In this document: piece by piece, positions 1 through 9,013 of the stretch | Layout: the number at the start of each line of letters is the position of its first letter | How positions within the stretch are numbered: the stretch's first letter is position 1 | Assembly (NCBI GenBank): GCA_947488595.1 | Contig: CANKZI010000025.1 | Span: forward strand, 1 to 36,724 | Length of the DNA stretch: 36,724 nucleotides | DNA from: Flavobacteriaceae bacterium | Lineage (GTDB): Bacteria > Bacteroidota > Bacteroidia > Flavobacteriales > Flavobacteriaceae | Reading direction: 5' to 3' | Program-made: the position numbers and the translations under genes | Notes under the pieces: model-generated | Database searches by the model: none | Told to the model about the DNA's origin: nothing | The model's input: only the letters and a program-made list of their open reading frames with translations

Positions 1-1049
1 CTGAAAGAGGAAACGGATTTAAAATCGCTATGAATTCACTCAATGTGGGCCGCATCAAATTAGCAGCTGCTTGTTTGGATGCACAACGTAAAGTAATTTC
101 TGGAGCTGTAAAATATGCCAACGAAAGAGTTCAGTTCAATACACCAATTGCTCAATTTGGAGCAATCCGCTATAAATTGGCGGAAATGGCAACAAACTGC
201 TACGCTGGAGAAAGTGCTACTTATCGTGCTGCTAAAGCTATCGAAGACCGAATTAATGCAAGAGTTGCCGAAGGAAATACGCACCAAGAAGCTGAATTAA
301 AAGGGGTTGAAGAATTTGCAATTGAATGTTCGATTCTAAAAGTAGCTGTTTCGGAGGACATTCAAAATTGTGCTGACGAAGGCATTCAGATTTTTGGTGG
401 AATGGGATTTAGTGAAGATACTCCAATGGAATCTGCATGGCGTGATGCTAGAATTGCACGGATTTATGAAGGAACAAATGAAATAAATCGCATGCTTTCG
501 GTGGGAATGTTGATCAAAAAAGCAATGAAAGGACATGTTGATTTGCTTGGACCAGCATCGAAAGTACAAGAAGAATTAATGGGAATTCCGTCTTTTGAAA
601 CACCAGATTATACCGAATTGTTTGCAGAAGAAAAAGAACTAATTGGAAAATTGAAAAAAGCATTCCTTATGGTTGCTGGTGGTGCAGTGCAAAAATATGG
701 TCCAGATTTAGAAGCACACCAACAATTATTAATGGCTGCAGCCGATATGTTAATTGAAATTTATATGGCAGAAAGTACCATTTTGAGAACGGAAAAAACA
801 GCCAAAAAAGATGGTGAAGAAAAAGTAAAAGAAGAAATTGCAATGGCTAAATTATATTTATATAAAGCCGTTGACATCGTAAATCTAAAAGGTAAAGAAA
901 GTATTATTTCTTTTGCCGAAGGCGATGAACAACGCATGATGCTAATGGGATTACGACGTTTTACAAAATATACTAATATGCCAAATATTGTTGGTTTAAG
1001 AGAAACGATTACTGCTAAGTTGGTTGCAGAAAATAGTTATTGTTTTTAG
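1..1049 (+). CDS. Acyl-CoA dehydrogenase, C-terminal part (5' end outside window)
   Basis: This flavoenzyme of fatty-acid beta-oxidation would introduce the alpha-beta double bond into acyl-CoA and pass electrons to an electron-transfer flavoprotein. The reading frame is already open at base 3, before the first ATG at 30, and reads ERGNGFKIAMNSLNVGR, typical of the middle of the family just ahead of the C-terminal helical domain, so the start lies upstream of the window. Further on, the motif GGMGFSEDTPMESAWRDAR is followed by RIYEGTNEINR, where the Glu of YEGT is the usual catalytic-base position. After this point there is an extra region of about 180 residues, which matches the long (about 600-residue) acyl-CoA dehydrogenases common in Bacteroidota. 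The gene ends just before a strong terminator. Family is clear; acyl-chain specificity is not. Confidence 0.93.
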   Translation, partial: ERGNGFKIAMNSLNVGRIKLAAACLDAQRKVISGAVKYANERVQFNTPIAQFGAIRYKLAEMATNCYAGESATYRAAKAIEDRINARVAEGNTHQEAELKGVEEFAIECSILKVAVSEDIQNCADEGIQIFGGMGFSEDTPMESAWRDARIARIYEGTNEINRMLSVGMLIKKAMKGHVDLLGPASKVQEELMGIPSFETPDYTELFAEEKELIGKLKKAFLMVAGGAVQKYGPDLEAHQQLLMAAADMLIEIYMAESTILRTEKTAKKDGEEKVKEEIAMAKLYLYKAVDIVNLKGKESIISFAEGDEQRMMLMGLRRFTKYTNMPNIVGLRETITAKLVAENSYCF

Positions 1050-1075
1050 ATTAACTTTCGTTAATTGTATAAAAG

Positions 1076-1106
1076 AACCATTCAAAAAGCTTGAATGGTT
1101 TTTTTA
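1076..1106 (+). terminator. Rho-independent terminator after the acyl-CoA dehydrogenase
   Basis: A 10-bp perfect stem (AACCATTCAA at 1076-1085, TTGAATGGTT at 1091-1100) with a 5-nt loop runs straight into a T tract. It sits 26 bp after the stop codon. Confidence 0.9.
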
Positions 1107-1191
1107 TACAGTTTTGCTTTCTGATGAATTACGAGTACTGAAAATGAACATTCCTAAACTTGAAGACATCTTTTGATTCATGACTGCATGA

Positions 1192-1356
1192 TTATTTTTT
1201 AGATTTTCGCAATTTTTTTTCTACTTTTTCCACTTTTACTTTCAATTCTTCTATCGCTTTTTCTTTTTTCGCTTTCTCTTTTTCAAATTTCTTGATATCT
1301 GTAGCAGATAATTTTCCTTTAGATAATTTTTTGTTGTGCTTTTCAATATCTTTCAT
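1192..1356 (-). CDS. Small Lys/Glu-rich ORF or gene remnant (54 aa)
   Basis: A 54-codon frame runs from an ATG at 1356 to a TAA at 1192. The product is highly charged, rich in Lys and Glu in a pattern that should form a coiled coil (for example KKFEKEKAKKEKAIEELK), and has no signal peptide or membrane segment. The frame stays open for ten codons upstream of the ATG, back to a TGA at 1384-1386, and beyond that stop it is open again from another ATG. The composition looks coding, but there is no clear promoter or ribosome-binding site. It may be a genuine small protein or the 3' end of a decayed gene. I recognise no function. Confidence 0.4.
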   Translation of the reverse strand: MKDIEKHNKKLSKGKLSATDIKKFEKEKAKKEKAIEELKVKVEKVEKKLRKSKK

Positions 1357-1481
1357 CAACTCATTTTGAGCGTGTTTCCGGATTCAAACTTCATTTCTTA
1401 AACATAAAAATCTTAAATCAAACATTATTAAGGATAAAAATAATGGTTTGTTTTTAAAATTATTAAAAATGAAAACTTACT

Positions 1482-2171
1482 TTATTGACCTAAGGCAAAA
1501 ACCAGTCCACCACCTAATGAAAATTGATATATCGAAGAATAACTGCTTACTCCTGCACTTACGCCTCCAGTACCAATAGCTACACCTCCTCCAACAGATT
1601 GTGTTACAGATAAAAGTTGCGCTTGTAATTTAACACCAACTGATTTAGTTGCCCAAATAATAGCGCCGCCTTTTAAACCCCACGCAAATTTTGTTGCAGA
1701 ATCTGAAGAACCAGTTTTAGGGTTTTTAATATCTATAACGGCAATACCTGCCATAAGTCCACCAAAACCTTCAATAGGAGAATTGGCTTTTCTAAAACTG
1801 TGATTTCCGCCTAACATAATATAATTCATAGCGACATCAAAATCGGCAAATTGATTAAATAGACCCCCATTATAATACTGTGTTGGTGCATTTGTATCTT
1901 GCCTTAAATAGGACAATTCAAGAAAAGTATTAGGTCGTATCTCAAATTCTAATCCAGCGCCATATTGTAATCCGTCTTGTATTTGTCCTTGATAATAGTT
2001 TCCTAAATCATAATAAGAATCAAAACTGTCTTCAAAAGTGTACGATCCATAAAGATTTATGCGAATATTGTTTGTACTGTTAGAGGAACTATTATTTCTT
2101 GCTTGCTGGCTATAAATGATAGAACTAGAAAATAAAAATAAGGCAAAAATAAATTGAACTGATTTTTTCAT
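1482..2171 (-). CDS. Outer-membrane beta-barrel protein (hypothetical)
   Basis: The 229-residue product begins with a classic signal peptide (charged MKKS, a hydrophobic stretch to about residue 20, then SQQ), so it should be exported. The mature part alternates polar and hydrophobic residues in short strands (IRINLYGSYTF, FLELSYLRQ, YIMLGGNHSF) and ends in a strand, IYQFSLGGGLVFALGQ, as expected for a small eight-stranded porin-like barrel. The Ser/Asn-rich linker at residues 24-35 is probably disordered. It stands alone, with its own TAnnTTTG promoter box about 38 bp upstream. Such barrels are common in Flavobacteriaceae; substrate or partner cannot be told from the sequence. Confidence 0.75.
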   Translation of the reverse strand: MKKSVQFIFALFLFSSSIIYSQQARNNSSSNSTNNIRINLYGSYTFEDSFDSYYDLGNYYQGQIQDGLQYGAGLEFEIRPNTFLELSYLRQDTNAPTQYYNGGLFNQFADFDVAMNYIMLGGNHSFRKANSPIEGFGGLMAGIAVIDIKNPKTGSSDSATKFAWGLKGGAIIWATKSVGVKLQAQLLSVTQSVGGGVAIGTGGVSAGVSSYSSIYQFSLGGGLVFALGQ

Positions 2172-2208
2172 GATTTTTTTGTTGGGTTTTTTTAGTTATT
2201 TCTTAAAT

Positions 2209-2216
2209 CAAAGTTA
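2209..2216 (-). promoter_or_regulatory. Bacteroidota -7 promoter box (TAACTTTG)
   Basis: Read on the minus strand this is TAACTTTG, an exact match to the Bacteroidota TAnnTTTG element, 38 bp before the ATG of the outer-membrane protein. No clear -33 TTG is visible. Confidence 0.5.
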
Positions 2217-2263
2217 AAATAAATATTTAATACTCCTAGATTTTTTTTTATACAATTGGATTT

Positions 2264-3340
2264 CTAGTTAATTGATATATGATCTGGTTTTTCCTCCATC
2301 CAAGCGACAAATAGCTTATACCCAATAGAAAAAACGATTGGTCCAACAAACAAACCGACAAATCCAGACATTATAAAGCCACCAATAACTCCTAAAAAAA
2401 TCACCAGCATGGGTACCATTGCTCCTTTTCCTAATAACCACGGTTTTAGCACATTGTCTGAAAGACCGCTTAACATAAAAAATACCGTCCAGATAATTGC
2501 GGAAGTGGTGTCGTCTTGAGAAAAAAGATAAACAAAAACACAAACATTAACGATAAATGGTCCAATTTGAATTATTGACAAAATCAAACAAAGCAAGGTT
2601 AAAATGCCTGCAAAAGGAATGTCGGCGCCAAAAAGCCCAATTGCTTGCAATAAAGTTTGAATAATCGCTACGCCCAAAATCCCTTTTACAACTTGATGTA
2701 CAGTTGATACTGACATATCCAAATATTCATCTCCAGAATTTCCTGCAATTCTTTTGACAAAATTAGTGGCTAAATCCTGAGCACTTTTCGAAACCATTAA
2801 TACCCCAGCGATTATTATTGAAAGAATTATCATCAAGACTGTTACAAGCGAATTTACAGCCGTTCCCACGATTATTTTGAAAAGTTCTAGAATTTCTTTT
2901 TTATGTTGCATCAACCCTTTCTTTAGATCATGAGATAAAGAATATAGTGAATCGTAAGCTTTCTCTCCAATTATAGGCCAATTTTTAATGTTGGGATTTG
3001 GGGTGTTTACGGTAAGTGATCCATCTGCTATTCCAGCTTTTAAATGAAGAACGCTGCTTGTAAGTGAATTGAAGAAAATAATTGTAGGCACAATAATAAA
3101 CAATAAAACAGTTGTTGTAATAATTATCGAAGCAAGACTTTTACGTCCTTTTAATTTCTTTTGCAAAAAATTGAACATCGGATAAAAGACTATTGCTAAA
3201 ATGATCGCCCAAAGAATTGGCATCATAAAAGGTAATAAAAGTTTAAAACAAAACCCTAAAATCAGGAAAACAACTCCCAATTGTAAGATGGTTTCGAAAA
3301 TTTGCTTGGTTTTGATTTCGGACGAATTTTTCATTATCAT
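2264..3340 (-). CDS. AI-2E family transporter (PerM/UPF0118-type permease)
   Basis: This 358-residue integral membrane protein belongs to the AI-2E/PerM exporter family, whose members have been linked to autoinducer-2 or ion export; the real substrate is unknown for most. Hydrophobic segments fall around residues 17-50, 66-90, 155-180, 215-235, 240-270, 280-300 and 310-350. The family-typical loop before the last helices (VHQVVKGILGVAIIQTLLQAIGL) and the terminal glycine-rich helix GGFIMSGFVGLFVGPIVFSIGY are present. Length is normal. Two ATGs, at 3340 and 3334, are possible starts. It is the last gene of the probable TolC-HlyD-MFS-channel-permease operon, 30 bp after the channel gene. Confidence 0.88.
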   Translation of the reverse strand: MIMKNSSEIKTKQIFETILQLGVVFLILGFCFKLLLPFMMPILWAIILAIVFYPMFNFLQKKLKGRKSLASIIITTTVLLFIIVPTIIFFNSLTSSVLHLKAGIADGSLTVNTPNPNIKNWPIIGEKAYDSLYSLSHDLKKGLMQHKKEILELFKIIVGTAVNSLVTVLMIILSIIIAGVLMVSKSAQDLATNFVKRIAGNSGDEYLDMSVSTVHQVVKGILGVAIIQTLLQAIGLFGADIPFAGILTLLCLILSIIQIGPFIVNVCVFVYLFSQDDTTSAIIWTVFFMLSGLSDNVLKPWLLGKGAMVPMLVIFLGVIGGFIMSGFVGLFVGPIVFSIGYKLFVAWMEEKPDHISIN

Positions 3341-3370
3341 GTGGTTTAAATTATTATATCAAGGCTGTTT

Positions 3371-4072
3371 TTATATTGTTTTATTTTTTTGCTGCTTCGT
3401 TTCATTTGCCTCAGAAACCAATCGACCAATAAGAATTACCGGATACAACACGCCAATAATGGCTTCGACTTGCACCAAAGAACGCGCTATAGGATGAATT
3501 GGAACAATTTCTCCAAAACCAGTCGTCGTAATCGTTATATAGCTAAAGTACATAAAATTAGCATTTAAACTATTGGATTCAAATGCTGGTAAAGTAATTT
3601 GAAATGAACCCTCTATATATTCGTAAAAAAACAAAAAGACAATTGCAAAAAGATTCGCCAATAACATATAAACCACGATGGAACCCAAGACTCGGTGCAG
3701 GGTGACGGGACCAGGTTGAAAGACTTTCAACAGAACCAAAACAACTAGCAGCAAAAATGTACTAACTGAAAGAATAAGATTTATTAACGCTGATAATGAA
3801 CTAGGATAAAAACCATTAAACCAACTAAATACAATAAACAAAAAAGGAATAATCGCAATTTTCAGGGCCTGTTTTCTGTCTTTGGCTAAGGCAAAAATAC
3901 CTGCCATGAGGAATAGCATCCAAAAAATATTTAGGGCTACCATAAAAAAGGAATAGCTACCAAAAATAGGAATCAGCACAAAATGCATGATGAAAAGCAG
4001 CAATAACATGCCGCTAAGTCCGCTTTCTTTAACCCAAAACCTATTTAAAAACAAATGTTTTTTTTGTTGCAT
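3371..4072 (-). CDS. Two-TM-pore ion channel family protein (potassium-channel-like)
   Basis: The 233-residue membrane protein has about five hydrophobic segments (residues 20-40, 43-63, 72-86, 92-117, 130-152) before a C-terminal pore unit. The pore signature is YITITTTGFGEIVPIHP, with the selectivity-filter-like TTGFG at residues 183-187, followed by a last helix (residues 200-220). The filter reads GFG, a variant of the GYG of potassium channels, so potassium is the likely but unproven ion. There is no RCK or cyclic-nucleotide domain after the pore; the protein stops about 15 residues after the last helix. It lies 22 bp after the MFS gene and 30 bp before the AI-2E permease gene, so it is probably co-transcribed with the efflux genes. 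Confidence 0.82.
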   Translation of the reverse strand: MQQKKHLFLNRFWVKESGLSGMLLLLFIMHFVLIPIFGSYSFFMVALNIFWMLFLMAGIFALAKDRKQALKIAIIPFLFIVFSWFNGFYPSSLSALINLILSVSTFLLLVVLVLLKVFQPGPVTLHRVLGSIVVYMLLANLFAIVFLFFYEYIEGSFQITLPAFESNSLNANFMYFSYITITTTGFGEIVPIHPIARSLVQVEAIIGVLYPVILIGRLVSEANETKQQKNKTI

Positions 4073-4094
4073 TATCCTGTGTATTTTTAATATT

Positions 4095-5660
4095 TTAAAT
4101 TGGAATAGGTTCTAATGCTACTTTTCCAATCGGTCTTCGTCCGAGTTTAAAAAGCAAAAGAATAATAATTGGTAAAAAACAAATCGCTGTCATTACCAAA
4201 TAAATATCTTTATACGCTAATAATATAGCTGCTTTTGAAGTTTGGTTCGCTAGACTTCGCTCTGCCATATTTTGTGCTTCAACTTCAGACGCGCCTTGGT
4301 GCAAATAATAATTCTTAGTATTGGATAATTTTTTTGCTGCCTGTTGATTGCCTGAAGATAATTGCTGACTTAAACCCGTTTTATGTTGCACGTTAATATT
4401 TGAAACCAAAGTACTTAAAATAGCGCCACCTAATAGTGTAGCAAAAAATACACGTGCAATAATTCCACTCATCATTCGAGAATCTCCTAATTTTGGAGGC
4501 ACGTTTTCCGCAATATACAAGGCCGTAATTGGATACAGAAATCCAATCGCCAATCCTTTAAAAACCAAAGGCAATAAAAAATCGGATGGCGCAATCCCGG
4601 GATAAAATCGGAAATAGAGAATGATATGGTACATGCCGTAACAAGCAAATCCTGCCATCCATATGGTTGCTAAATAAATTCTTTTATATAAAAGATAAGT
4701 TGACAGCGGAATGGCTATAAAAATTCCAATCAATAGCGCTAAGTGCGTTCTCGCTTGATACACCGCATCAAAACCTAACACTCCCGACATATATCCAGTA
4801 ACGATACTTCCGGTGCCATTCATCAATCCAGTGTAAAAAAAGAGGAAAGTACCAATTACTACATTCTTGTATTTGAAAACATCGGGGTCAATTATAGGAT
4901 CTTTTGTAAATCGAACGTGGAGCAAATAAACCCCAATCAAAAGTAACAAAAACGCAAAAGCGATGCTTATTTTTGAATCCGAAAACCAGTTTCTCGACTG
5001 TCCTTCGGCACAAATGAAAAGAATAACTGTAAAAAACAGAATCAAAATGAGCCAACCTCTCCAATCAAATTGGAAATTGCCCTTCATTATTGCCACATCT
5101 TTTCTGTAAAAAATCCAAGCTAAAATGATGCCGATCAAAAAGTTAATATTCAAAAAATAAATACTAAAAGTCCAGTCGTAAATGCTCGAAAATTGTGCGC
5201 CCAAATATTTATAAATATGCTGGCTTCCTTGGATAATAAACTGTATTATTCCGTACATAATTGGCATATTAAAAGCGGGATTGTATTTCATTAGAATTGG
5301 AATCATCGAAGCCAATATCCCAATAATAGAGACCATCGCGAGCAAAGAACGCCAAAATGTAAACCAGTATATATCTGTGGCATATAAAGAAGCCGTGTTG
5401 AAAAGTATCGACAAAAAACTAGCCGATAAAATCATCGTTCGTACTTTAATTTGCTTTCCAAGTCGCATTCCTAATGGCAAAAAAGCCATCATACAAAAAA
5501 CAGGAATGTAACTAGAATACGCGAAAACAGTAGTGGAAGCACCAAAGTGACCTAGAATTTGAGAATTATCAAAAGAAGTCACATTCATCGCATTAAAAAA
5601 AGGAATCGTCAGGACATACAATCCAACTAAAATAAAAACGCTTCCTCTTTTAAATGCCAT
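4095..5660 (-). CDS. MFS drug efflux permease, DHA2 (EmrB-like, 14 TM)
   Basis: This 521-residue transporter is the inner-membrane pump of a tripartite export system, driven by proton exchange. It is hydrophobic along its length, with about 14 predicted helices, which together with its size fits the DHA2/EmrB branch. The loop MRLGKQIKVRTM at about residue 65 matches the conserved cytoplasmic loop between helices 2 and 3. A long soluble loop before the last helix (roughly residues 425-480, rich in Gln, Ser and Lys) is also typical of this branch. The gene starts 6 bp after the HlyD gene stop, so translation is probably coupled. Substrate is unknown. Confidence 0.9.
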   Translation of the reverse strand: MAFKRGSVFILVGLYVLTIPFFNAMNVTSFDNSQILGHFGASTTVFAYSSYIPVFCMMAFLPLGMRLGKQIKVRTMILSASFLSILFNTASLYATDIYWFTFWRSLLAMVSIIGILASMIPILMKYNPAFNMPIMYGIIQFIIQGSQHIYKYLGAQFSSIYDWTFSIYFLNINFLIGIILAWIFYRKDVAIMKGNFQFDWRGWLILILFFTVILFICAEGQSRNWFSDSKISIAFAFLLLLIGVYLLHVRFTKDPIIDPDVFKYKNVVIGTFLFFYTGLMNGTGSIVTGYMSGVLGFDAVYQARTHLALLIGIFIAIPLSTYLLYKRIYLATIWMAGFACYGMYHIILYFRFYPGIAPSDFLLPLVFKGLAIGFLYPITALYIAENVPPKLGDSRMMSGIIARVFFATLLGGAILSTLVSNINVQHKTGLSQQLSSGNQQAAKKLSNTKNYYLHQGASEVEAQNMAERSLANQTSKAAILLAYKDIYLVMTAICFLPIIILLLFKLGRRPIGKVALEPIPI

Positions 5661-5666
5661 TATTTT

Positions 5667-6734
5667 TTACTTTTTATTGACTTCAACGGTTACATTCATA
5701 CCTGGTTTTACTGCTGCTAATGATTCCGAAGTATCTTCAAATTCAATTTTTACCGGAATGCGTTGGGTGATTTTAACAAAATTTCCAGTTGAATTATCTG
5801 GTTGCACCATCGAAAATTTTGCTCCAGTTGCAGGCGAAAAACCTACCACTTTTCCTTTAAATTTCTTATCGCCAAGTGCATCAATAGCGATAGTAACTTT
5901 TTGACCAACTTTTATTCTTGCTACTTGAGTTTCTTTAAAATTAGCTGTAACCCAAATTTTTTCTTTCAGTACTATTGAAGCGACAACTTGATTTGTATTC
6001 ACTAAATCGCCTACCGACAAAGTTCGTTCTCCCACAAAACCATCAATTGGCGCGGTAATTATAGTGTAGGATAACTGCAAATTAGCTGCATCAAGATCAG
6101 CTAATTTTCTAGCGACTGTTGCGCGGGCCGCTTCTAAATTAGTTTCACTTTGTTTGGTAACTGAACCACTGGCGAGCAATTCATTTTGAGCCGCAATAAG
6201 ATTGGCTTCTGCAGATTTCTTTCTAGAAAGTACTTGGTCGTACTGATTTTTGGTCACCGCCGAATCTGCAAACATATTGCGAAATCGTTCGTAATCTTTA
6301 TTTGCTTTTTCAACATCAGCATATTCTCCGGATAACCTTGCTTTTGATGCTGCTTCTTTTGAGGACGAAGTAGCTATATTTTGCTCTAGTGAATGCAAGT
6401 TGCCTTCGGCTATCGCTAAATCTGCTGCTGCTTGTTTTACTTTTATTACATACTCTTCACTGTTGAGAATTACCAAAGTGTCACCTTGATGCACCAATTG
6501 ATTTGCTTCGAATTTAATTTCTTGAATTCGACCCGTTGCACGTGCGGCAATATTGTTCATGTAAGCATCAACTTGAGCATTATTAGTAGTTTCGAAATTT
6601 CTAAAATCGAAAAACAAACTTAAAATCCAAACGCCACCTGCTATTAAAAAAATAAAAGATAGCATTGTTAAAACTAAATTTCTCTTTTTATCTGTTTTTT
6701 GAATCACTTCATTTTTTGCGGTTTCTTCGCTCAT
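5667..6734 (-). CDS. HlyD/EmrA family membrane-fusion protein
   Basis: The 355-residue periplasmic adaptor would link the MFS pump to the TolC channel. A single N-terminal transmembrane helix spans about residues 19-39. It is followed by the conserved TTNNAQVDAYMNNIAARATGR barrel-sandwich start, the lipoyl half-motif FEANQLVHQGDTLVIL, a long alpha-helical hairpin rich in Ala, Glu and Lys (about residues 75-205), and the second half-motif ITAPIDGFVGERTLSVGDLV. The C-terminal beta domain ends with PGMNVTVEVNKK. Length and order are normal for EmrA-like adaptors. It starts 12 bp after the TolC gene stop. Confidence 0.93.
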   Translation of the reverse strand: MSEETAKNEVIQKTDKKRNLVLTMLSFIFLIAGGVWILSLFFDFRNFETTNNAQVDAYMNNIAARATGRIQEIKFEANQLVHQGDTLVILNSEEYVIKVKQAAADLAIAEGNLHSLEQNIATSSSKEAASKARLSGEYADVEKANKDYERFRNMFADSAVTKNQYDQVLSRKKSAEANLIAAQNELLASGSVTKQSETNLEAARATVARKLADLDAANLQLSYTIITAPIDGFVGERTLSVGDLVNTNQVVASIVLKEKIWVTANFKETQVARIKVGQKVTIAIDALGDKKFKGKVVGFSPATGAKFSMVQPDNSTGNFVKITQRIPVKIEFEDTSESLAAVKPGMNVTVEVNKK

Positions 6735-6746
6735 AGTACTCTATTT

Positions 6747-8093
6747 TTAAAGTTTCCCCATAGCATACTGCAAGGAATAATATTGAATAATTAAATCTAA
6801 ATTGGCATTAATAAGTGAAATTTTCGCGCCATTCACTTGTAATTCAGCATCTACCATATCACTAATTAAGGCAAAATCATTGTCGTACCTGCTTTTCACA
6901 ATTTTGTAATTGCTCAACGAAAGTTCCACATCTTTCTTGAAAGTGATAATGTTTTTTTTACTTTCCACAAAACGAACAAAACTGTTTTTCACTTCGCTAT
7001 CAATCTTATCTTTTGTCGCTTCTAAAGCCGTATTGCTTTTATCAATTTGTAACTTATCACCACTAACACGATGCTTGAGATTGTAAAAACTCGAAATGTC
7101 CCAATTTAAAGCAACTCCAGCTGCCCAAAAATTTACGGTATTATTTGCAAAGTCCGGCCACTGTGCAGGATATTTTGAATTCAATAGTAAACTTGCATTG
7201 ATATTGGGCTTGAATCCGCTTTTTGTAATGCTCAACGCCGATTCAGATAATTTGACGCCAAGTTCAGATTGCTGAATTTCGACTCTATTTTTATAGGCTT
7301 CGGAAAGGCTTTTTTGTAAGTCTATATCTTCTGTTGCGATCAGAACCTCTGATGCCTCTGGTTTTAGAATTGTATCGGTGGGCAATCCAATTAAAATATC
7401 TAAATAATTACTAACCAGTTGAATATCATTTGTGCTTTGAAATACAGAAACTTGAAATCTAGATTGTTGCAATTCTGTCCGTAACAAATCGCTTTTAAGA
7501 TTTTGTCCATTTGCAACGCGGGATTTTAGTTGTTTAATACGTAAATCGGTATTTACTATATTTTGCTTTGTGACTTCAATTTGCTGGTATAATTTTTCTA
7601 AAGTAAAATACTGTTCAATAATTGTTAATTTAATTTCTGCTTCAGTCATTTTCACCACTGCTGCTTGCATTTTGCTTATCAATTCTTGTTGCGCTATTTT
7701 ATTTTTGATAATTCCACCATTATAGATAGGCATCGTAGCCAAAATACTACCAGAGGTTTGATAATCTAAATACGCAATCGTAGTACTTCGTTCGTAAAAG
7801 CCTTCATATATTTTTGGATTGCCGATACGAGTGTAATCTACATTTAAACCTACACGAGGAACTTTAGCAGTCTTGGCTTGGCTGATATTTTCGTTGGCTA
7901 TGGCAACATCTGCATTTGCAATCTTAAGTTGTCGGTTGTTTTTAATGCCTAGTTGAATAGCTTCGTCTAGTTTTATTATTTTAACACCATCTAAATTAGC
8001 TTCTTGTGCACGTGCTATTGCACCTGCAAAAAAAACCATGAGCAGTATAAAATATTTTACTTTAGATTTCTTAAAAAGGTAATATTTTGTCAA
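6747..8093 (-). CDS. TolC family outer-membrane efflux protein
   Basis: The 448-residue product has a signal peptide (hydrophobic segment about residues 15-28, cleavage near ARAQ) and then two repeats of the outer-membrane efflux protein domain, rich in long heptad-like helices. The start of the mature part, IIKLDEAIQLGIKNNRQLKIANADV, is the usual TolC family entry motif. It would form the trimeric outer-membrane channel for the adaptor and pump encoded directly downstream. As first gene of the operon it should be preceded by the promoter, but the 88 bp upstream to the neighbouring membrane-protein gene show no convincing TAnnTTTG box. No TetR- or AraC-type regulator gene lies next to it in this window. 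Confidence 0.92.
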   Translation of the reverse strand: MTKYYLFKKSKVKYFILLMVFFAGAIARAQEANLDGVKIIKLDEAIQLGIKNNRQLKIANADVAIANENISQAKTAKVPRVGLNVDYTRIGNPKIYEGFYERSTTIAYLDYQTSGSILATMPIYNGGIIKNKIAQQELISKMQAAVVKMTEAEIKLTIIEQYFTLEKLYQQIEVTKQNIVNTDLRIKQLKSRVANGQNLKSDLLRTELQQSRFQVSVFQSTNDIQLVSNYLDILIGLPTDTILKPEASEVLIATEDIDLQKSLSEAYKNRVEIQQSELGVKLSESALSITKSGFKPNINASLLLNSKYPAQWPDFANNTVNFWAAGVALNWDISSFYNLKHRVSGDKLQIDKSNTALEATKDKIDSEVKNSFVRFVESKKNIITFKKDVELSLSNYKIVKSRYDNDFALISDMVDAELQVNGAKISLINANLDLIIQYYSLQYAMGKL

Positions 8094-8181
8094 TTTTTAA
8101 TAGATTTCGTTATGTAATATCTTTCGCAACTGGACAACCATTTTTCACAACGTATCGAAAAGGATTGGTAACCAAATTACT

Positions 8182-8757
8182 TTATGGAGTATTAATTTTT
8201 CTCTTGAAAAAAAGATCTGTTATTGTTTTGTAACCTAAAACTCTAGAAAGCTCTTTTACAGCGAAAAAAGGAATGAAACTGGTAAAAACAACTATCAATC
8301 CAGCAAAATATCTATCCGTACCAATATGATGGCCCAAGTAATCAATTGCGCCTTGTAAAGAATTGGATTTGAAATAACCAGAAACCAATTCTTCAATAAC
8401 ATTAAAAATAGCAAGCCAAATTGTAAAAATAACACTCTTAAATAAAATTGAAAAGATTAAAGGCTTATGCTCTAGTTTTGTACCCAATTTCATCATACCG
8501 CCAATAGAGACAACTTTACCTAAAACAAAAGCATTAAAAAATGCAGTGCCATATTCCTCAAAATTAATGTCATGTTGGGATAAAATCAATCTTTTGTAAG
8601 TAACAAATACGCCAAAATAAAATGAAAGATACACCACATTAATCCAATACTCTATAAATTCTTCTTTGAATTTCTCTTTAAAATTTTTCTTTTTTCCGTT
8701 AGCAGGTGTTGCACCCATAATTTTAGTTTTTAAAGATTGCATTTTATTGTAATTCAT
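8182..8757 (-). CDS. Hypothetical integral membrane protein
   Basis: The 191-residue protein starts with a charged, Lys-rich N-terminal stretch of about 35 residues, followed by about four hydrophobic segments (roughly residues 40-60, 68-90, 100-123 and 150-170) and a basic C-terminus (FKRKINTP). There is no signal peptide and no motif I can tie to an enzyme. Two ATGs are close together, at the given start and five codons later. It precedes the efflux operon by 88 bp on the same strand, but it has its own promoter box, so co-regulation is only a possibility. I do not recognise the family. Confidence 0.7.
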   Translation of the reverse strand: MNYNKMQSLKTKIMGATPANGKKKNFKEKFKEEFIEYWINVVYLSFYFGVFVTYKRLILSQHDINFEEYGTAFFNAFVLGKVVSIGGMMKLGTKLEHKPLIFSILFKSVIFTIWLAIFNVIEELVSGYFKSNSLQGAIDYLGHHIGTDRYFAGLIVVFTSFIPFFAVKELSRVLGYKTITDLFFKRKINTP

Positions 8758-8803
8758 TTGTATTTACAACAAAATTAAGGACTTAATGTTAAATCGTTGA
8801 ACG

Positions 8804-8811
8804 CAAAAATA
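8804..8811 (-). promoter_or_regulatory. Bacteroidota -7 promoter box (TATTTTTG)
   Basis: Minus-strand TATTTTTG is an exact TAnnTTTG match, 47 bp upstream of the membrane-protein ATG. It lies in a 307-bp AT-rich intergenic region that separates this gene from the divergent gene at 9065; I see nothing else there except the divergent promoter. Confidence 0.5.
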
Positions 8812-9013
8812 AACAATCAACTGAAATAAAAAAATATATTGCAATAAATCAGGACAAAACAACTTTCAACTGACTTCTCAATCAGAGGTTTTGTTTGGAT
8901 TCTTATTAAAATAAAACCCTCCAAAAGAACTAAAAAGATACAAATTGCAACAAAAGCTAATTTGCAAAATATCTGGTTTAGCAAGTTTAAAATAATGATA
9001 TTGATCTTCGAAA

